From: Imtechella halotolerans
Lineage (GTDB): Bacteria; Bacteroidota; Bacteroidia; Flavobacteriales; Flavobacteriaceae
Assembly: GCF_028743515.2 (NCBI RefSeq)
Contig: NZ_CP117969.2
Coordinates: 1,547,001-1,611,000, forward strand
Direction: 5' to 3'
Length of the DNA stretch: 64,000 nucleotides
A program made the translations under genes and the position numbers. Below, piece after piece: positions 7,169 through 16,605 of this stretch. How positions within the stretch are numbered: the first letter of the stretch is position 1; the number at the start of each line of letters is the position of its first letter. Below the pieces are notes generated by a model. It ran no database searches. It saw only the letters and a list, made by a program, of their open reading frames with translations, and was not told the origin of the DNA.

Positions 7169-8740
7169 ATGAAAAACAACTCTTCTAACAGGGTTAGGTT
7201 ACTTATTGTATTCCTATTAATCCTTGTTACTGCCCTATATACTTGCGAGACTTGGGCAACACCAATTAATACCTCGAATGACTTTCCTACTGCAATTCAG
7301 CAAAGTGTATCAGGAACAGTTCAAGATAGCGAGGGTATCCCAATTCCGGGAGTGCATATTCTAGTAAAAGGGACTAAGCAAGGGACCTTTACTGATTCGA
7401 ATGGTCACTTTTCAGTATCTACGAGTTCTAACTCGGTACTAGTATTCTCTTTTATGGGATTTACCACTCAGGAAGTGGCCATAAATAGTAGAACTTCCAT
7501 TAACGTAACTTTAGTTGAATCTGCAACAGAGCTAGATGCCGTAACAGTGAATGCTGGTTATTATACAGTAAAGGAAAGAGAACGTACTGGAAGTATTTCA
7601 AAAGTAAGCTCGAAAGAAATTGAACTGCAACCTATAGTTAGTCCATTGCAAGCCTTACAGGGAAGAATAGCAGGCATTGAGATCACTCCTGGAGGAGACC
7701 AACCGGGAATGGCATCTACAATACGTATCAGGGGGCAGAATAGCTTACGTACTGCAGGTAATTTTCCTTTGTACCTAATAGATGGAGTACCTATTAATCC
7801 AATTCCAATTGAAAGTAATACACTTCTAAGCACTACTGGTATAGATCCATTAAACACGCTCAACCTTTCTAACATCGAAAGTATAGAAGTCCTAAAAGAT
7901 GCTGATGCAACAGCAATTTATGGTTCTAGAGGTGCTAACGGAGTAATTCTAATAAGCACAAAAAAAGGTATCAAGAAAAAAACTCAAGTTGAAGTAAGAA
8001 CATACTCCGGTATCTCAAAAGTGCCAAACAAATTAGGTTTACTTAATACCAAAGAATACTTAAAAATAAGACAAATTGCCTTTGAAAATGACGGACTTAT
8101 TCCAAACGATTCAAATGCACCTGATTTATTACTCTGGGATCAAAATCGTAATACAGATTGGCAAAATTTCTTTTTTGGAAAAACTTCATCAGTTTCGGAT
8201 ATAAACATAGTAACATATGGTGGTAATGAAAGCACTTCTTTTCGAATTGGAGGCTCATACCACCAACAAGGAAGTGTTTATATAGGAGATTTCAATTACA
8301 ATAAATTAACATTTGGCTTAAATCTTAATAATTTATCCCAAAATGATAAACTTAGTGTAAATCTATCGTTAAATTATGGTGTAGATTATAACAATTTATC
8401 TGGAAATACAAACTTATCCTCAAATGTATTTCGATTAACCCCAAATGCTCCTGAAATTTTCAATGAAGATGGTAGCCTACATTGGATGGGTTGGAGTCTA
8501 GCAGGATTGGACAACCCACTGCAAGGTTATTTCAATTTTAGCACAACACAAAATAGCAATATAGTATCTCAATTAGGTATTTCCCGCAAATTAAACTCCA
8601 AACTACATTTCAAAACCAATTTTGGATATACTAAAACAACTAGTCAGGAATTAGTAAAAATTCCAAAAAAATCCTACAACCCATATAATCAAAAGCTACC
8701 GTTTCCGATAGCTTTTGATTATATGGGTTGTTACCAATAA
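7169..8740 (+). pseudogene. Truncated SusC/RagA TonB-dependent receptor, copy 1
   Basis: N-terminal half of a SusC-type outer-membrane receptor. It has a signal sequence (residues 1-30), a carboxypeptidase-regulatory-like beta domain (about 46-125, PIPGVHILVKGTKQG), a plug domain (about 140-262 with RIRGQNSLR, LIDGVPINP and SIEVLKDADATAIYGSRG) and only the first part of the barrel. The related intact protein at 12134 has 1006 residues; this one breaks off after about 509 and ends with about ten residues read through an inverted repeat. No susD follows. The first 150 residues are nearly identical to the intact copy, then the two diverge, so the copies had different substrate specificity. It cannot form a complete barrel. 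Confidence 0.88.
8676..8731. repeat. 23-bp perfect inverted repeat at the susC break
   Basis: Arms 8676-8698 and 8709-8731 are perfectly complementary, with a 10-nt spacer. The left arm is susC coding sequence (YNPYNQK), so the right arm is an inverted copy of it. It lies between convergent genes and could act as a bidirectional terminator, but its origin looks like a fold-back or inversion event that truncated susC. Confidence 0.8.
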
Positions 8741-9207
8741 CTTCCTATTTGGCTAATTCCACCAAAAATTATTATTTCATCAGGGTCTGACTTTATTCTT
8801 AAAAATTTCTCACAGCCATTTTTGTTCTCTAAAAAAGACGTTCCTCTTTCAGATATAAAGGCATTGTTTTTTCTAGCCTCTTTAACAAAATCCTTGTAAT
8901 ACTTTATGTCTTTTCCAGCATAAACATTAAAAACATAAGCTTGAAGCTTGTTTTCCTTAAATGCAAAATAATACTTAACTTTCCTATTCTCATTTAGTAT
9001 TTTTTGGTTTGTAACAAAAGAATAAGTAGATATCTTATCATCTAATTTACTATTAGGTTCTTTTTTCAGTTCAGGAAAGATTTCTTTTAGCTCATGGCAA
9101 GACATATTCAAATCAAAATCACTCAAACCAACTGAATCAAAATTGATTTCACAAACATTATTAGTGTTTGCCAAATAAAAAAACATCAAAAAAAGTAAAT
9201 ATCTCAT
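8731..9207 (-). CDS. Hypothetical secreted protein downstream of the Rhs remnant
   Basis: A 158-residue protein with a hydrophobic N-terminus (MRYLLFLMFFYLANT) that looks like a signal peptide, and three cysteines after it (C19, and two further on near MSCHELK and NGCEKF). The central part is rich in charged residues with a YYFAFKENKLQAYVFN strand-like segment. It is the last gene of a minus-strand set: Rhs end, 151-residue membrane protein, then this one 3 bp after. Position suggests a partner or immunity-type protein for the Rhs C-terminal domain, but no family is recognised. Its stop codon touches the inverted repeat at the susC break. Confidence 0.55.
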   Translation of the reverse strand: MRYLLFLMFFYLANTNNVCEINFDSVGLSDFDLNMSCHELKEIFPELKKEPNSKLDDKISTYSFVTNQKILNENRKVKYYFAFKENKLQAYVFNVYAGKDIKYYKDFVKEARKNNAFISERGTSFLENKNGCEKFLRIKSDPDEIIIFGGISQIGSYW

Positions 9208-9209
9208 AA

Positions 9210-9665
9210 TTAACTATATAAAAAATCCAAATCAATATAATAATCGTCGCTATCCATATTATTCACGTAAATGTTTATTTTTTTTTGCATATTTATTTTA
9301 ACCCTCAATAAAGTGCTGTCCATATTAACCTGTTTCACAAATTTATTCTTAATTCCCTTTGAGTTAACATATCGACAAATCAATAGGGATTGTACTTGAT
9401 ACCTATCTTCAACTCTATACTTTGCTCTTTTCAAAAACTTCAAACCGTATGCACTAGAAGATTGATAATAGCCATGCTTTAATATGGTGTCATTTTTTAC
9501 CACCTCACAATTATTCGCATCCAACTCAATAACCGTTCCAGTATTCTTTATTTTTTCAATTGTTGTTCGTTTCACATTCGATAAAGAAGAACTGTCTGAT
9601 TTCAGCTTTTTGTTGAGTAAGAATATAATCAAACCAATTACTAATATCGCTATAAAATAATACAA
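9210..9665 (-). CDS. Hypothetical membrane-anchored protein next to the Rhs remnant
   Basis: A 151-residue protein with one N-terminal transmembrane segment (YYFIAILVIGLIIFLLNKK, residues 2-20) and a soluble remainder of strand-rich sequence. The only in-frame start near the N-terminus is TTG at 9663-9665, preceded by AGAGG and overlapping closely with the Rhs stop 4 bp away, so translation is probably coupled. It is followed 3 bp later by another small exported protein. Genes in this position behind Rhs C-terminal domains are often immunity proteins; that role is inferred from position only. Confidence 0.55.
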   Translation of the reverse strand: MYYFIAILVIGLIIFLLNKKLKSDSSSLSNVKRTTIEKIKNTGTVIELDANNCEVVKNDTILKHGYYQSSSAYGLKFLKRAKYRVEDRYQVQSLLICRYVNSKGIKNKFVKQVNMDSTLLRVKINMQKKINIYVNNMDSDDYYIDLDFLYS

Positions 9666-9668
9666 CCT

Positions 9669-10854
9669 CTATTTCTTATCTGATTTTGTCTCCGGATTAA
9701 CTTCAACACTGTTTTTAGTATTTAGATATGCTTTATGAACAATAATACTGTTACCGTCATCGATATATTCAATTAAAATAGCACTGTCTCTTTGTAACAT
9801 TGCATTTTCATCACTCCAAATTGCATTATCCAGTTCTTGCTTTGTTTTAATTTGTCCAGTCAAAAAGTCTCCTAATATTGATGTTGGCATACTTATGACT
9901 TCAAAATTATCCTTGACAACTCCGTTGTTAACCTCGTATTCTAATGTTGACACTGAATTTCTACCTTGTGCGACAGCTAAAATATAGTCTCTCCTAGCTT
10001 CTTTAATTTCATCTATTCCTTTCTGGGCTTCATTGCCCAATAAATCAACTACCAAACCTACGGCCATAGCAGGCAAGAATCCACCTGAAGAAGCCACATA
10101 TGTTGTGATTCCCGTTCCTAAAAGGGAATTCGCATCCACTTGACCGCCATTATTAGCAGTTTCGTTGACTAATGAAATAGCATCCCAACCATCTCCAGAT
10201 TTTTCCAAAATGCTTCCAAGATGTTTAAGAGACCTACTTCTAAAAGCTTCAATTTGATTTATTTGCCTAGTATTGAAGTATTGATTGCCTAAATTTCTAG
10301 ACGCCATAGTAACATTCTCCACTACGGTTCCGTCAATCAATGTAACATCTCTAACTATTAATTCATTAACGGTATATATTTTACCATTAGTTCCCTTTAA
10401 CTTTCCTTTAGCCAATTCTTTATAAGCAAAAGAATAAGAAAAAGCAGTTGCTTTCTCTCCGATGGTTTCTAATCCTTTTGTAACTATGCTTACAGATATG
10501 GCCTTACCGTTTACGGTAGAGAAAAAAGAATCTCCTTCTTCTTTTGGTGTAATAGCGATTAACTCTTCTCCTCCTTCCAGTTCTTTATGAGATATCACAT
10601 TATTTCCGCTAAATTGATAAGGCGAGTAAAATGGATATTGTTTGGATAATGGGTCGACAGTAAAGAACCTTCCTAATCTCGGGTCATACATCCTAAAAGT
10701 AAAATTCATACTATTTCCTTCCCCTTTAATCTCGTCATCTTTCTCTTGACCTTGGAACCCGTAACGATAGGTATCCGTTGACCCGTGGCGATTGGGTAGG
10801 AGTTGCCCGAAGGGATAATAATCATTATATGAAAGAACGTCTGGTGTAAATATA
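9669..10854 (-). pseudogene. 3' remnant of an Rhs-repeat protein with variable C-terminal domain
   Basis: The end of a large Rhs/YD-repeat protein. The frame is open beyond the first ATG (10709) up to the IS end at 10855 and encodes typical Rhs core: YNDYYPFGQLLPNRHGS, then TDTYRYGFQGQEKDDEI, FRMYDPRLGRFFTVDPL and YSPYQFSGNN. After this core comes a unique domain of about 300 residues with a glycine/alanine-rich hydrophobic stretch (TYVASSGGFLPAMAVGLVVD), unassigned. The 5' part, which would carry export signals and repeats, is missing and replaced by an IS terminus. An ATG at 10707-10709 could still give a 346-residue fragment. Confidence 0.8.
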
Positions 10855-10898
10855 GGACACTATCCCATAAAGTGTGTAAACTTTATGGGTGGTGTCAC
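10855..10898. repeat. Inverted IS end with internal palindrome
   Basis: GGACACTATCCCATAAAG at 10855-10872 is the reverse complement of the IS ends at 4095-4145 and 27157-27207. It is followed by CTTTATGGGTGGTGTCAC (10881-10898), an imperfect inverted copy, so two facing ends seem nearly fused. It cuts off the 5' end of the Rhs gene and contains the stop of the XRE gene at 10895. Confidence 0.6.
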
Positions 10899-11209
10899 TT
10901 TAATTCATAATGGTCATCTAGTTTTCCCCCATATTTTCTTTCTACAAGCTTAAAAAAATCAGAAAGTTTAATCCCTTTATTAAAACAAATGACATTCAAA
11001 GTATGTAACGGTATATTATATCCGTCTTCACCTATTATTTTTTCAATGACATGATAATTTACACCATAAACTTTTCCATACTCTCTCATGGATTCTCCAC
11101 TTGAAAACCATTCCTCAGCCAGATACTTACAAACATACTTATCCACCCGAAATACCTTTCTCAATTTTTTACTATTTTTTTTGTTTTCTTGTGGGCTTTC
11201 TATTGACAT
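10895..11209 (-). CDS. Helix-turn-helix regulator, module copy 2
   Basis: A 104-residue DNA-binding protein with a basic N-terminus (KKNSKKLRKVFRVDKYV) and an XRE-like HTH at about residues 25-95 (MREYGKVYGVNYHVIEKIIG, then LHTLNVICFNKGIKLSDFF). It takes the same position as the 86-residue regulator of module copy 1 but has diverged strongly, while the adjacent leader and susC 5' ends stay nearly identical. It is divergently transcribed from the second structured leader, with a 9-bp-arm palindrome 32 bp from its start. It probably regulates itself and the leader transcript. Confidence 0.72.
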   Translation of the reverse strand: MSIESPQENKKNSKKLRKVFRVDKYVCKYLAEEWFSSGESMREYGKVYGVNYHVIEKIIGEDGYNIPLHTLNVICFNKGIKLSDFFKLVERKYGGKLDDHYELK

Positions 11210-11240
11210 ACCAACAAAAGAAACTAATATTGTTCTCTTT

Positions 11241-11262
11241 TATGAGAGCTATCGCTCTCATA
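11241..11262. promoter_or_regulatory. Candidate operator for the copy 2 regulator
   Basis: TATGAGAGC (11241-11249) and GCTCTCATA (11254-11262) are perfect 9-bp arms with a 4-bp spacer, between the XRE start (11209) and the -7-like TATATTTG at 11295-11302. The sequence is unrelated to the copy 1 palindromes, as expected if each regulator has its own site. Confidence 0.45.
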
Positions 11263-11271
11263 TTGATTTTT

Positions 11272-12133
11272 TTCATATATTTGCCTTAATAACATATATT
11301 TGCAATTCTTCTCAAAGAAAATATAAGAAGCAATTGCTTTGAATCTCGGATTGAAAACTGGTACTTTTTATGTGTACGAGACGATAAGCAAGTTTGCTCA
11401 TGACCCGGGCGTGAGCTTACTTAGTCGTACACAAGGTATACCAGTACCCCAATCCGCTAAGTTGAGTTCCACGCCCATTTTTATGCGTTAAATTCAACTT
11501 TTCAAAGCACAGCTTTCTCGAAAGAAGCATTGCAATTTTATAAAAAGCGATGGTTCAGATAGTAATTAATAAGAAAAATATCATATCACTTTGCGCAAGG
11601 TGGTTACAGGGAATGTCCCTCTTTGATATTCTTTTTATTAAGATACCTAAAAAACCTATTTAACTAGTTATGGGATAATACGAATGTCTTTCCGGAGTGT
11701 ATTTATCCCTAAGTCCCATAACTGACGTCCTTTAAGATTGTATGAAACAGATTATCAAACATTAATAGTTTCTCCAATCATTCCTGTGATCCGGCATAAC
11801 CCGATACCCCCTAATTTGATTAAAACTACGACCAGATGGTAGTAGGGAAATTTTTCATGCAAGTAATCTAAAATAATTTGTCTATGGTATAAAAATTTGA
11901 ATTAGTCAAGATTATAGGGGTTGGTGAGATTTCCAAACAATCTTCCGACCCACTATAGTCCTTAAAAAGAACACTGAATCATTAACGAATAAATTTATAA
12001 CCGAACATGTCCAATTTTATCAGGGAACCTACTTCGAGGGGTTACAAAAAAAGCCTACTGCCATAATGTGAGAGCTATGACAGCAGGCTGAGAAATCAGT
12101 TAAAAACCAATTTCAATTAATCACCACAAAATT
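11272..12133 (+). repeat. Long conserved leader of susC copy 2 (duplicate of 6310-7168)
   Basis: Second copy of the leader of about 860 bp, ending at the ATG of the intact susC. Only scattered substitutions separate the copies after about 11540. Upstream of that, differences are concentrated in paired stems. It includes the bistable hairpin (11666-11723) and the hairpin before the start codon (12052-12089). Confidence 0.85.
11302..11500 (+). ncRNA. Candidate structured RNA with covarying stems, copy 2
   Basis: Same architecture as 6340-6534: GCAATTCTTCT/AGAAGCAATTGC (11302-11312, 11326-11337); CGGATTG/CAATCCG (11347-11353, 11450-11456); ACTGGTA/TACCAGT (11357-11363, 11439-11445); GTGTACGA/TCGTACAC (11372-11379, 11425-11432); GCTCATG/CGTGAGC (11396-11402, 11410-11416) closed by the identical loop ACCCGGG; AAGTTGA/TCAACTT (11459-11465, 11494-11500). 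About six base pairs are changed on both sides relative to copy 1. A TATATTTG -7-like element lies at 11295-11302. Confidence 0.7.
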
Positions 12134-15100
12134 ATGAAAAACAACTCTTCCAACAGGGTTAGGTTACTTATTGTATTCCTATTAATCCTTGTTACCGCCC
12201 TATATACTTGCGAGACTTGGGCAACACCAATAAATACCTCGAATGACTTTCCTACTGCAGTTCAACAAAATGTATCAGGAACAGTTCAAGATAGCGAGGG
12301 TATCCCAATACCGGGAGTACATATTCTAGTAAAAGGAACTAAGCAAGGGACCTTTACTGATTCGAATGGTCACTTTTCAGTAACTACGAATTCTAACTCT
12401 ATTCTAGTATTCTCTTATATGGGATTAACCACTCAGGAAGTGGCTATAAATAGTAGAACTTCCATTAACGTAACTCTAGTTGAATCTGCAACAGAGCTAG
12501 ATGCAGTAACAGTGAATGCTGGTTACTATTCAGTAAAGGAAAGAGAACGTACTGGAAGTATTTCAAAAGTGAGCTCTAAAGAAATTGAATTACTACCTAT
12601 AATAAGTCCTCTAGAAGCCTTACAAGGTCGAATACCAGGAGTTCAAGTAACTCAACGAAGTGGGGTTCCAGGAAGTGCACCAGAAATATTAATTCGAGGG
12701 CAAAACAGTTTACGAACTGAAGGGAACTATCCTTTATACATTATAGATGGTGTCCCTATTAATCCCATCCCTCTATCTGGTAGTAATATATATACAAATG
12801 GAGTTGATCCTTTAAAAACAGTAAATATCTCCAACATTGAAAGTATTGAGGTATTAAAAGATGCTGATGCAACAGCAATTTATGGTTCCAGAGGAGCTAA
12901 CGGTGTAATCCTAATTACCACAAAAAAAGGGAGTGGAGTTGATAAAAAAACTGCCATTGAAGCTAGATGGTACTCTGGTATTGCAAAAATATCAAACAAA
13001 ATGAAACTACTCAATACTCAGCAATACCTAGCCATTCGAAAGGAATCACTAATAAATGATAATAGAGAACCCACAGCTTCAAATGACTATGATTTGGTCC
13101 ATTGGGGCCAAAATCAATATACAGATTGGCAAAAAGTACTACTTGGTGGGACAGCTCCAATTTCAGATATCAATTTATGGGCTAGTGGCGGAAACGGTAC
13201 AACCTTATTTAGATTGGGTGGGTCATACCACAAACAAGGAACTGTATTCCCTGGTGATTTTGGTTATCACAAAATTTCTGGAGGAATTAACTTAAATCAT
13301 CTCTCAAGTAACAAAAAACTAAATTTAGATTTTTCCTTAAACTATGGTGTGGATTCTAGCAATTTATTTGCTAATGGAAGTAATTCCCTATTTAATACTG
13401 CGGTAGTCTTACCTCCAAATGCTCCAAAAATCTATAATGAAGATGGGACTTTACATTGGGAAGGATGGAAGGTATCTCCATTAGATAATCCTATGGCCAC
13501 CATTTTACATAGGAATATATCTGCAAAGTCCAATCACATCTTATCTAATTTAGGATTCTACTATCATCTGAAAAAAAATTTAAAGTTTAAAACAACTTTA
13601 GGTTATACAAATTTAATCCACCAAACATCCGGGAAAACTTCCAACAAATATTATCCCCCCGAAAGTAGAGATAAAATTCCACACAGCTCTTCATGGTCAA
13701 ATACGAAAAGACAATCTTGGATAATTGAACCTCAGCTGGTATATAATGCCTCTATTAAAGAGGGAGAAATTGACGGACTTTTTGGAATAACCTTTCAAGA
13801 AAGTAATGATTACAAATTAAATATCTCAGCTCGAGGATATGTTACAGAATCATTAATTGGGAACTTAGCAGCCGCAGAATCAATTCAGATAAACACTAAT
13901 GAAGATATTCTGTATCGATATAATTCAACCTTCGCAAGATTAGGATACAACTGGAAGCATAAATACTTCATTAATCTTACGGGACGGAGAGACGGTTCAT
14001 CTCGATTTGGACCAGAAAAACATTTTGCAAATTTTGGAGCAATTGGCGGTGCTTGGATTTTATCAGAAGAAAAATTCTTAAAAAACAAACTTCCTTCCTT
14101 ATCATTTGCAAAAATCAGAGGTAGTTATGGAATAACTGGAAGTGATCAAATCGGCGATTACGGTTATTTGGATGCATATGAAACCACTTCAGGCCCTGGA
14201 GGATTAATTCCAACCCAATTAACGAATCCTGACTATTCCTGGGAGGAAAATAAAAAACTGGAAATTGCATTGAATTTAGGATTTTTAGAAAATCGAATAA
14301 ATCTTGGTATCAATTGGTATCGAAATAGATCTTCAAATCAACTAGTAGGATATCCATTACCCTCTATCACAGGTTTCAACACAATACAATCTAATTTACC
14401 CGCAACAGTACAGAATACAGGATTGGAGGTAGAATTTTCTTCCTTAAACATCAAATCAGATAAATTGAGGTGGCAAACATTCATAAATATAACAGTCCCT
14501 AATAATAAACTTATAAGTTTTCCTAATATCGAACAAACATCTTATATCAATCAATATAGAGTAGGTCATCCTCTTAATATTAGCTTTTTATACCAATATG
14601 ATGGGATTGATCCTGAAACAAAACTTTATCAAGTAAGTGATATAAATAATGATGGTAGTTACAACTTTGAAGACCGCATCATATATAAAAATCTTGGAAG
14701 AAAATTTTATGGAGGAATAAACAATGTAATATCTAGCAAGAATTTTGGGTTTAATTTTTTATGGGAATATGTAATTCAGGATGGATCTCAGCCATACTTT
14801 ACAATGCCAGGTACCCCTTCTAATCAGCCATTGGGTGTGTTTACAAAATGGCACGAAAATGATTTACAAAAAATATCACAATCTTCCTTAGCACTTAATG
14901 CATATTCTCGAGCATACGGGAGTGAACACTTCACAGTAAGCACATCCTATTTAAGACTAAAAACAATGTCTTTTTACTATAATATCCCTCCAAAATTCTT
15001 ACCAAAAACAAAAATAAATTCATTTAAGTTTTTTATAGAATTACAAAATTTAATCACATTAACCAATTACAATGGGTTAAATGTAGAATTCCCAGGAGGT

Positions 15101-15154
15101 AGCACATCACCTAGCTTACGAACCATCACTAGTGGTTTTCAATTTAATTTTTAA
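12134..15154 (+). CDS. SusC/RagA-family TonB-dependent outer-membrane receptor
   Basis: A full-length 1006-residue receptor that imports large substrates across the outer membrane with TonB energy. It has a signal sequence (1-30), a carboxypeptidase-regulatory-like domain (about 46-125), a plug (about 140-265: LIRGQNSLRTEGNYPLYIIDG, SIEVLKDADATAIYGSRGANG) and a beta-barrel to an aromatic C-terminus (GFQFNF). No N-terminal STN domain is seen, so no sigma/anti-sigma signalling is expected; control is more likely through the leader and XRE gene. It is followed 11 bp later by susD and then an M16 peptidase, which suggests a peptide or protein substrate rather than a glycan, since no glycoside hydrolase is present. 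Confidence 0.93.
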   Translation: MKNNSSNRVRLLIVFLLILVTALYTCETWATPINTSNDFPTAVQQNVSGTVQDSEGIPIPGVHILVKGTKQGTFTDSNGHFSVTTNSNSILVFSYMGLTTQEVAINSRTSINVTLVESATELDAVTVNAGYYSVKERERTGSISKVSSKEIELLPIISPLEALQGRIPGVQVTQRSGVPGSAPEILIRGQNSLRTEGNYPLYIIDGVPINPIPLSGSNIYTNGVDPLKTVNISNIESIEVLKDADATAIYGSRGANGVILITTKKGSGVDKKTAIEARWYSGIAKISNKMKLLNTQQYLAIRKESLINDNREPTASNDYDLVHWGQNQYTDWQKVLLGGTAPISDINLWASGGNGTTLFRLGGSYHKQGTVFPGDFGYHKISGGINLNHLSSNKKLNLDFSLNYGVDSSNLFANGSNSLFNTAVVLPPNAPKIYNEDGTLHWEGWKVSPLDNPMATILHRNISAKSNHILSNLGFYYHLKKNLKFKTTLGYTNLIHQTSGKTSNKYYPPESRDKIPHSSSWSNTKRQSWIIEPQLVYNASIKEGEIDGLFGITFQESNDYKLNISARGYVTESLIGNLAAAESIQINTNEDILYRYNSTFARLGYNWKHKYFINLTGRRDGSSRFGPEKHFANFGAIGGAWILSEEKFLKNKLPSLSFAKIRGSYGITGSDQIGDYGYLDAYETTSGPGGLIPTQLTNPDYSWEENKKLEIALNLGFLENRINLGINWYRNRSSNQLVGYPLPSITGFNTIQSNLPATVQNTGLEVEFSSLNIKSDKLRWQTFINITVPNNKLISFPNIEQTSYINQYRVGHPLNISFLYQYDGIDPETKLYQVSDINNDGSYNFEDRIIYKNLGRKFYGGINNVISSKNFGFNFLWEYVIQDGSQPYFTMPGTPSNQPLGVFTKWHENDLQKISQSSLALNAYSRAYGSEHFTVSTSYLRLKTMSFYYNIPPKFLPKTKINSFKFFIELQNLITLTNYNGLNVEFPGGSTSPSLRTITSGFQFNF

Positions 15155-15165
15155 ATTATATACTT

Positions 15166-16587
15166 ATGAAAAATTTTAACTATGAAATATGGATTATAAC
15201 ACTTTGGTTAACTTGTGTTTTAGTCTCTTGTGAACGCTTTGTTGAAATTGACACTCCTATTCACAAATTGGATAAAGAAACTGTTTTTTCAAATGATGAA
15301 ACAGCAATTAGTGCTATAAATGGGATATATAATGAATTAGTTAATTCTACATTTTCTGGAGGATGGAATTCTTCGGTTACAGTTTTGGCAGGAATGTCAG
15401 CAGACATCCTACAGCCCATCAGAACAACTCACAGCATTTTTGGGCCTTTTAATGAAAATGAAATTTCGAGTTCAGAATCGCCAGACGCTAGTGCAAATCT
15501 AAATCTTTGGTCTAGCGCATATAATATTATTTATATGGCTAATAGTATTCTAGAGGGTATAGAGAATTCGAATAGAATTACTGAAGAAACAAAAAAAACA
15601 GTTGAAGGACAAGCACATTTCATTAGAGCCTTTACTTACTTCTATCTAGCCAATCTATATGGAGATGTTCCCTTAATACTTACAACAGACTATCGCAGAA
15701 ATGCTATTGCCAAACGTATTCCAATAGATTTAATACTTGATCAAGTAAAAACCGACTTGGATATTTCTATGAATTTATTAAATGAAGTTGAGGACTATAA
15801 AAATTTAGAGCGAACAAATGTGAATCGGTTTGTTGTTATTGCTTTCTATGCAAGAGTAAGTTTATTCTTAAAAGAATGGAGTAAAGCTGAAGAATTAAGT
15901 ACAAAGGTTATAAATCAAACTGGTAAATACGAGATTTTAGACGACCTAAACACAGTGTTTTTAGCAAATAGTAAAGAAGCAATCTGGCAAATATCACCAA
16001 TAGGAAGTAATGGTGGAGGAACCCAAACAATGGAAGGGTCTATTTTTATTATTCACCCTACTTTACCATTCATATCTTCAATCAAATTAAAAGATGATTT
16101 TGTTTCCAACATTAACTCCAATGATAAGAGGCTAACTTACTGGATTGGTTATCACAATAGAGTAGAAAGTTACTATCCACACAAATACAAAGATAGGAAC
16201 AGCATAAATAACATTACGGAATACTCAATGGTTTTACGACTGGCTGAACAGTATTTAATAAGAGCTGAGGCGCGAACAAAGCTAAATAATTTATCAGGTG
16301 CAATTAAAGATATTAACGTAATTAGAAAAAGAGCTGGTTTACTACTTATATCAGATACGAAATCTGAATTAAGCAAAAGTGAATTAATGGATTACATTAT
16401 GTACGAACGCAAATACGAACTTTTTTCTGAATGGGGACATCGATGGTTAGATTTAAAACGTACAGAACGAGCTTCACAAGTCCTAAAAAGTATAAAACCT
16501 TTATGGCAAGATACGGACCTCTTCTACCCGATTCCTGAAGAAGAACGAATAAAAAATCCTAATCTTACACAAAACGATGGTTACTAA
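15166..16587 (+). CDS. SusD/RagB-family substrate-binding lipoprotein
   Basis: A 473-residue surface lipoprotein that caps the SusC barrel and captures substrate. The N-terminus has a lipobox (VLVSCERF, Cys at about residue 22). The SusD-like N-terminal helical region (AINGIYNEL, SSAYNIIYMANSILEGIE, HFIRAFTYFYLANLYGDVPLI) and the C-terminal RagB block (LRLAEQYLIRAEARTKL, INVIRKRAGL, YELFSEWGHRWLDLKR, PIPEEER) are all present. Length is at the lower end for the family but complete. It is co-transcribed with susC (11-bp gap) and the M16 peptidase (18-bp gap). Confidence 0.93.
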   Translation: MKNFNYEIWIITLWLTCVLVSCERFVEIDTPIHKLDKETVFSNDETAISAINGIYNELVNSTFSGGWNSSVTVLAGMSADILQPIRTTHSIFGPFNENEISSSESPDASANLNLWSSAYNIIYMANSILEGIENSNRITEETKKTVEGQAHFIRAFTYFYLANLYGDVPLILTTDYRRNAIAKRIPIDLILDQVKTDLDISMNLLNEVEDYKNLERTNVNRFVVIAFYARVSLFLKEWSKAEELSTKVINQTGKYEILDDLNTVFLANSKEAIWQISPIGSNGGGTQTMEGSIFIIHPTLPFISSIKLKDDFVSNINSNDKRLTYWIGYHNRVESYYPHKYKDRNSINNITEYSMVLRLAEQYLIRAEARTKLNNLSGAIKDINVIRKRAGLLLISDTKSELSKSELMDYIMYERKYELFSEWGHRWLDLKRTERASQVLKSIKPLWQDTDLFYPIPEEERIKNPNLTQNDGY

Positions 16588-16605
16588 CAAAACCCTTTTA
16601 ACAAA

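Noticed and set aside
7561-7875. 104-residue ORF opposite the first susC
   Set aside because: It is the complement of a conserved receptor plug region; a shadow of the real gene.
11088-11342. 84-residue plus-strand ORF across the second XRE gene
   Set aside because: It overlaps the XRE gene and its operator on the other strand and has no counterpart at the first module.
6310-12133. CRISPR array
   Set aside because: The repeats are two long copies 5 kb apart, not short regularly spaced repeats, and no cas gene is present.
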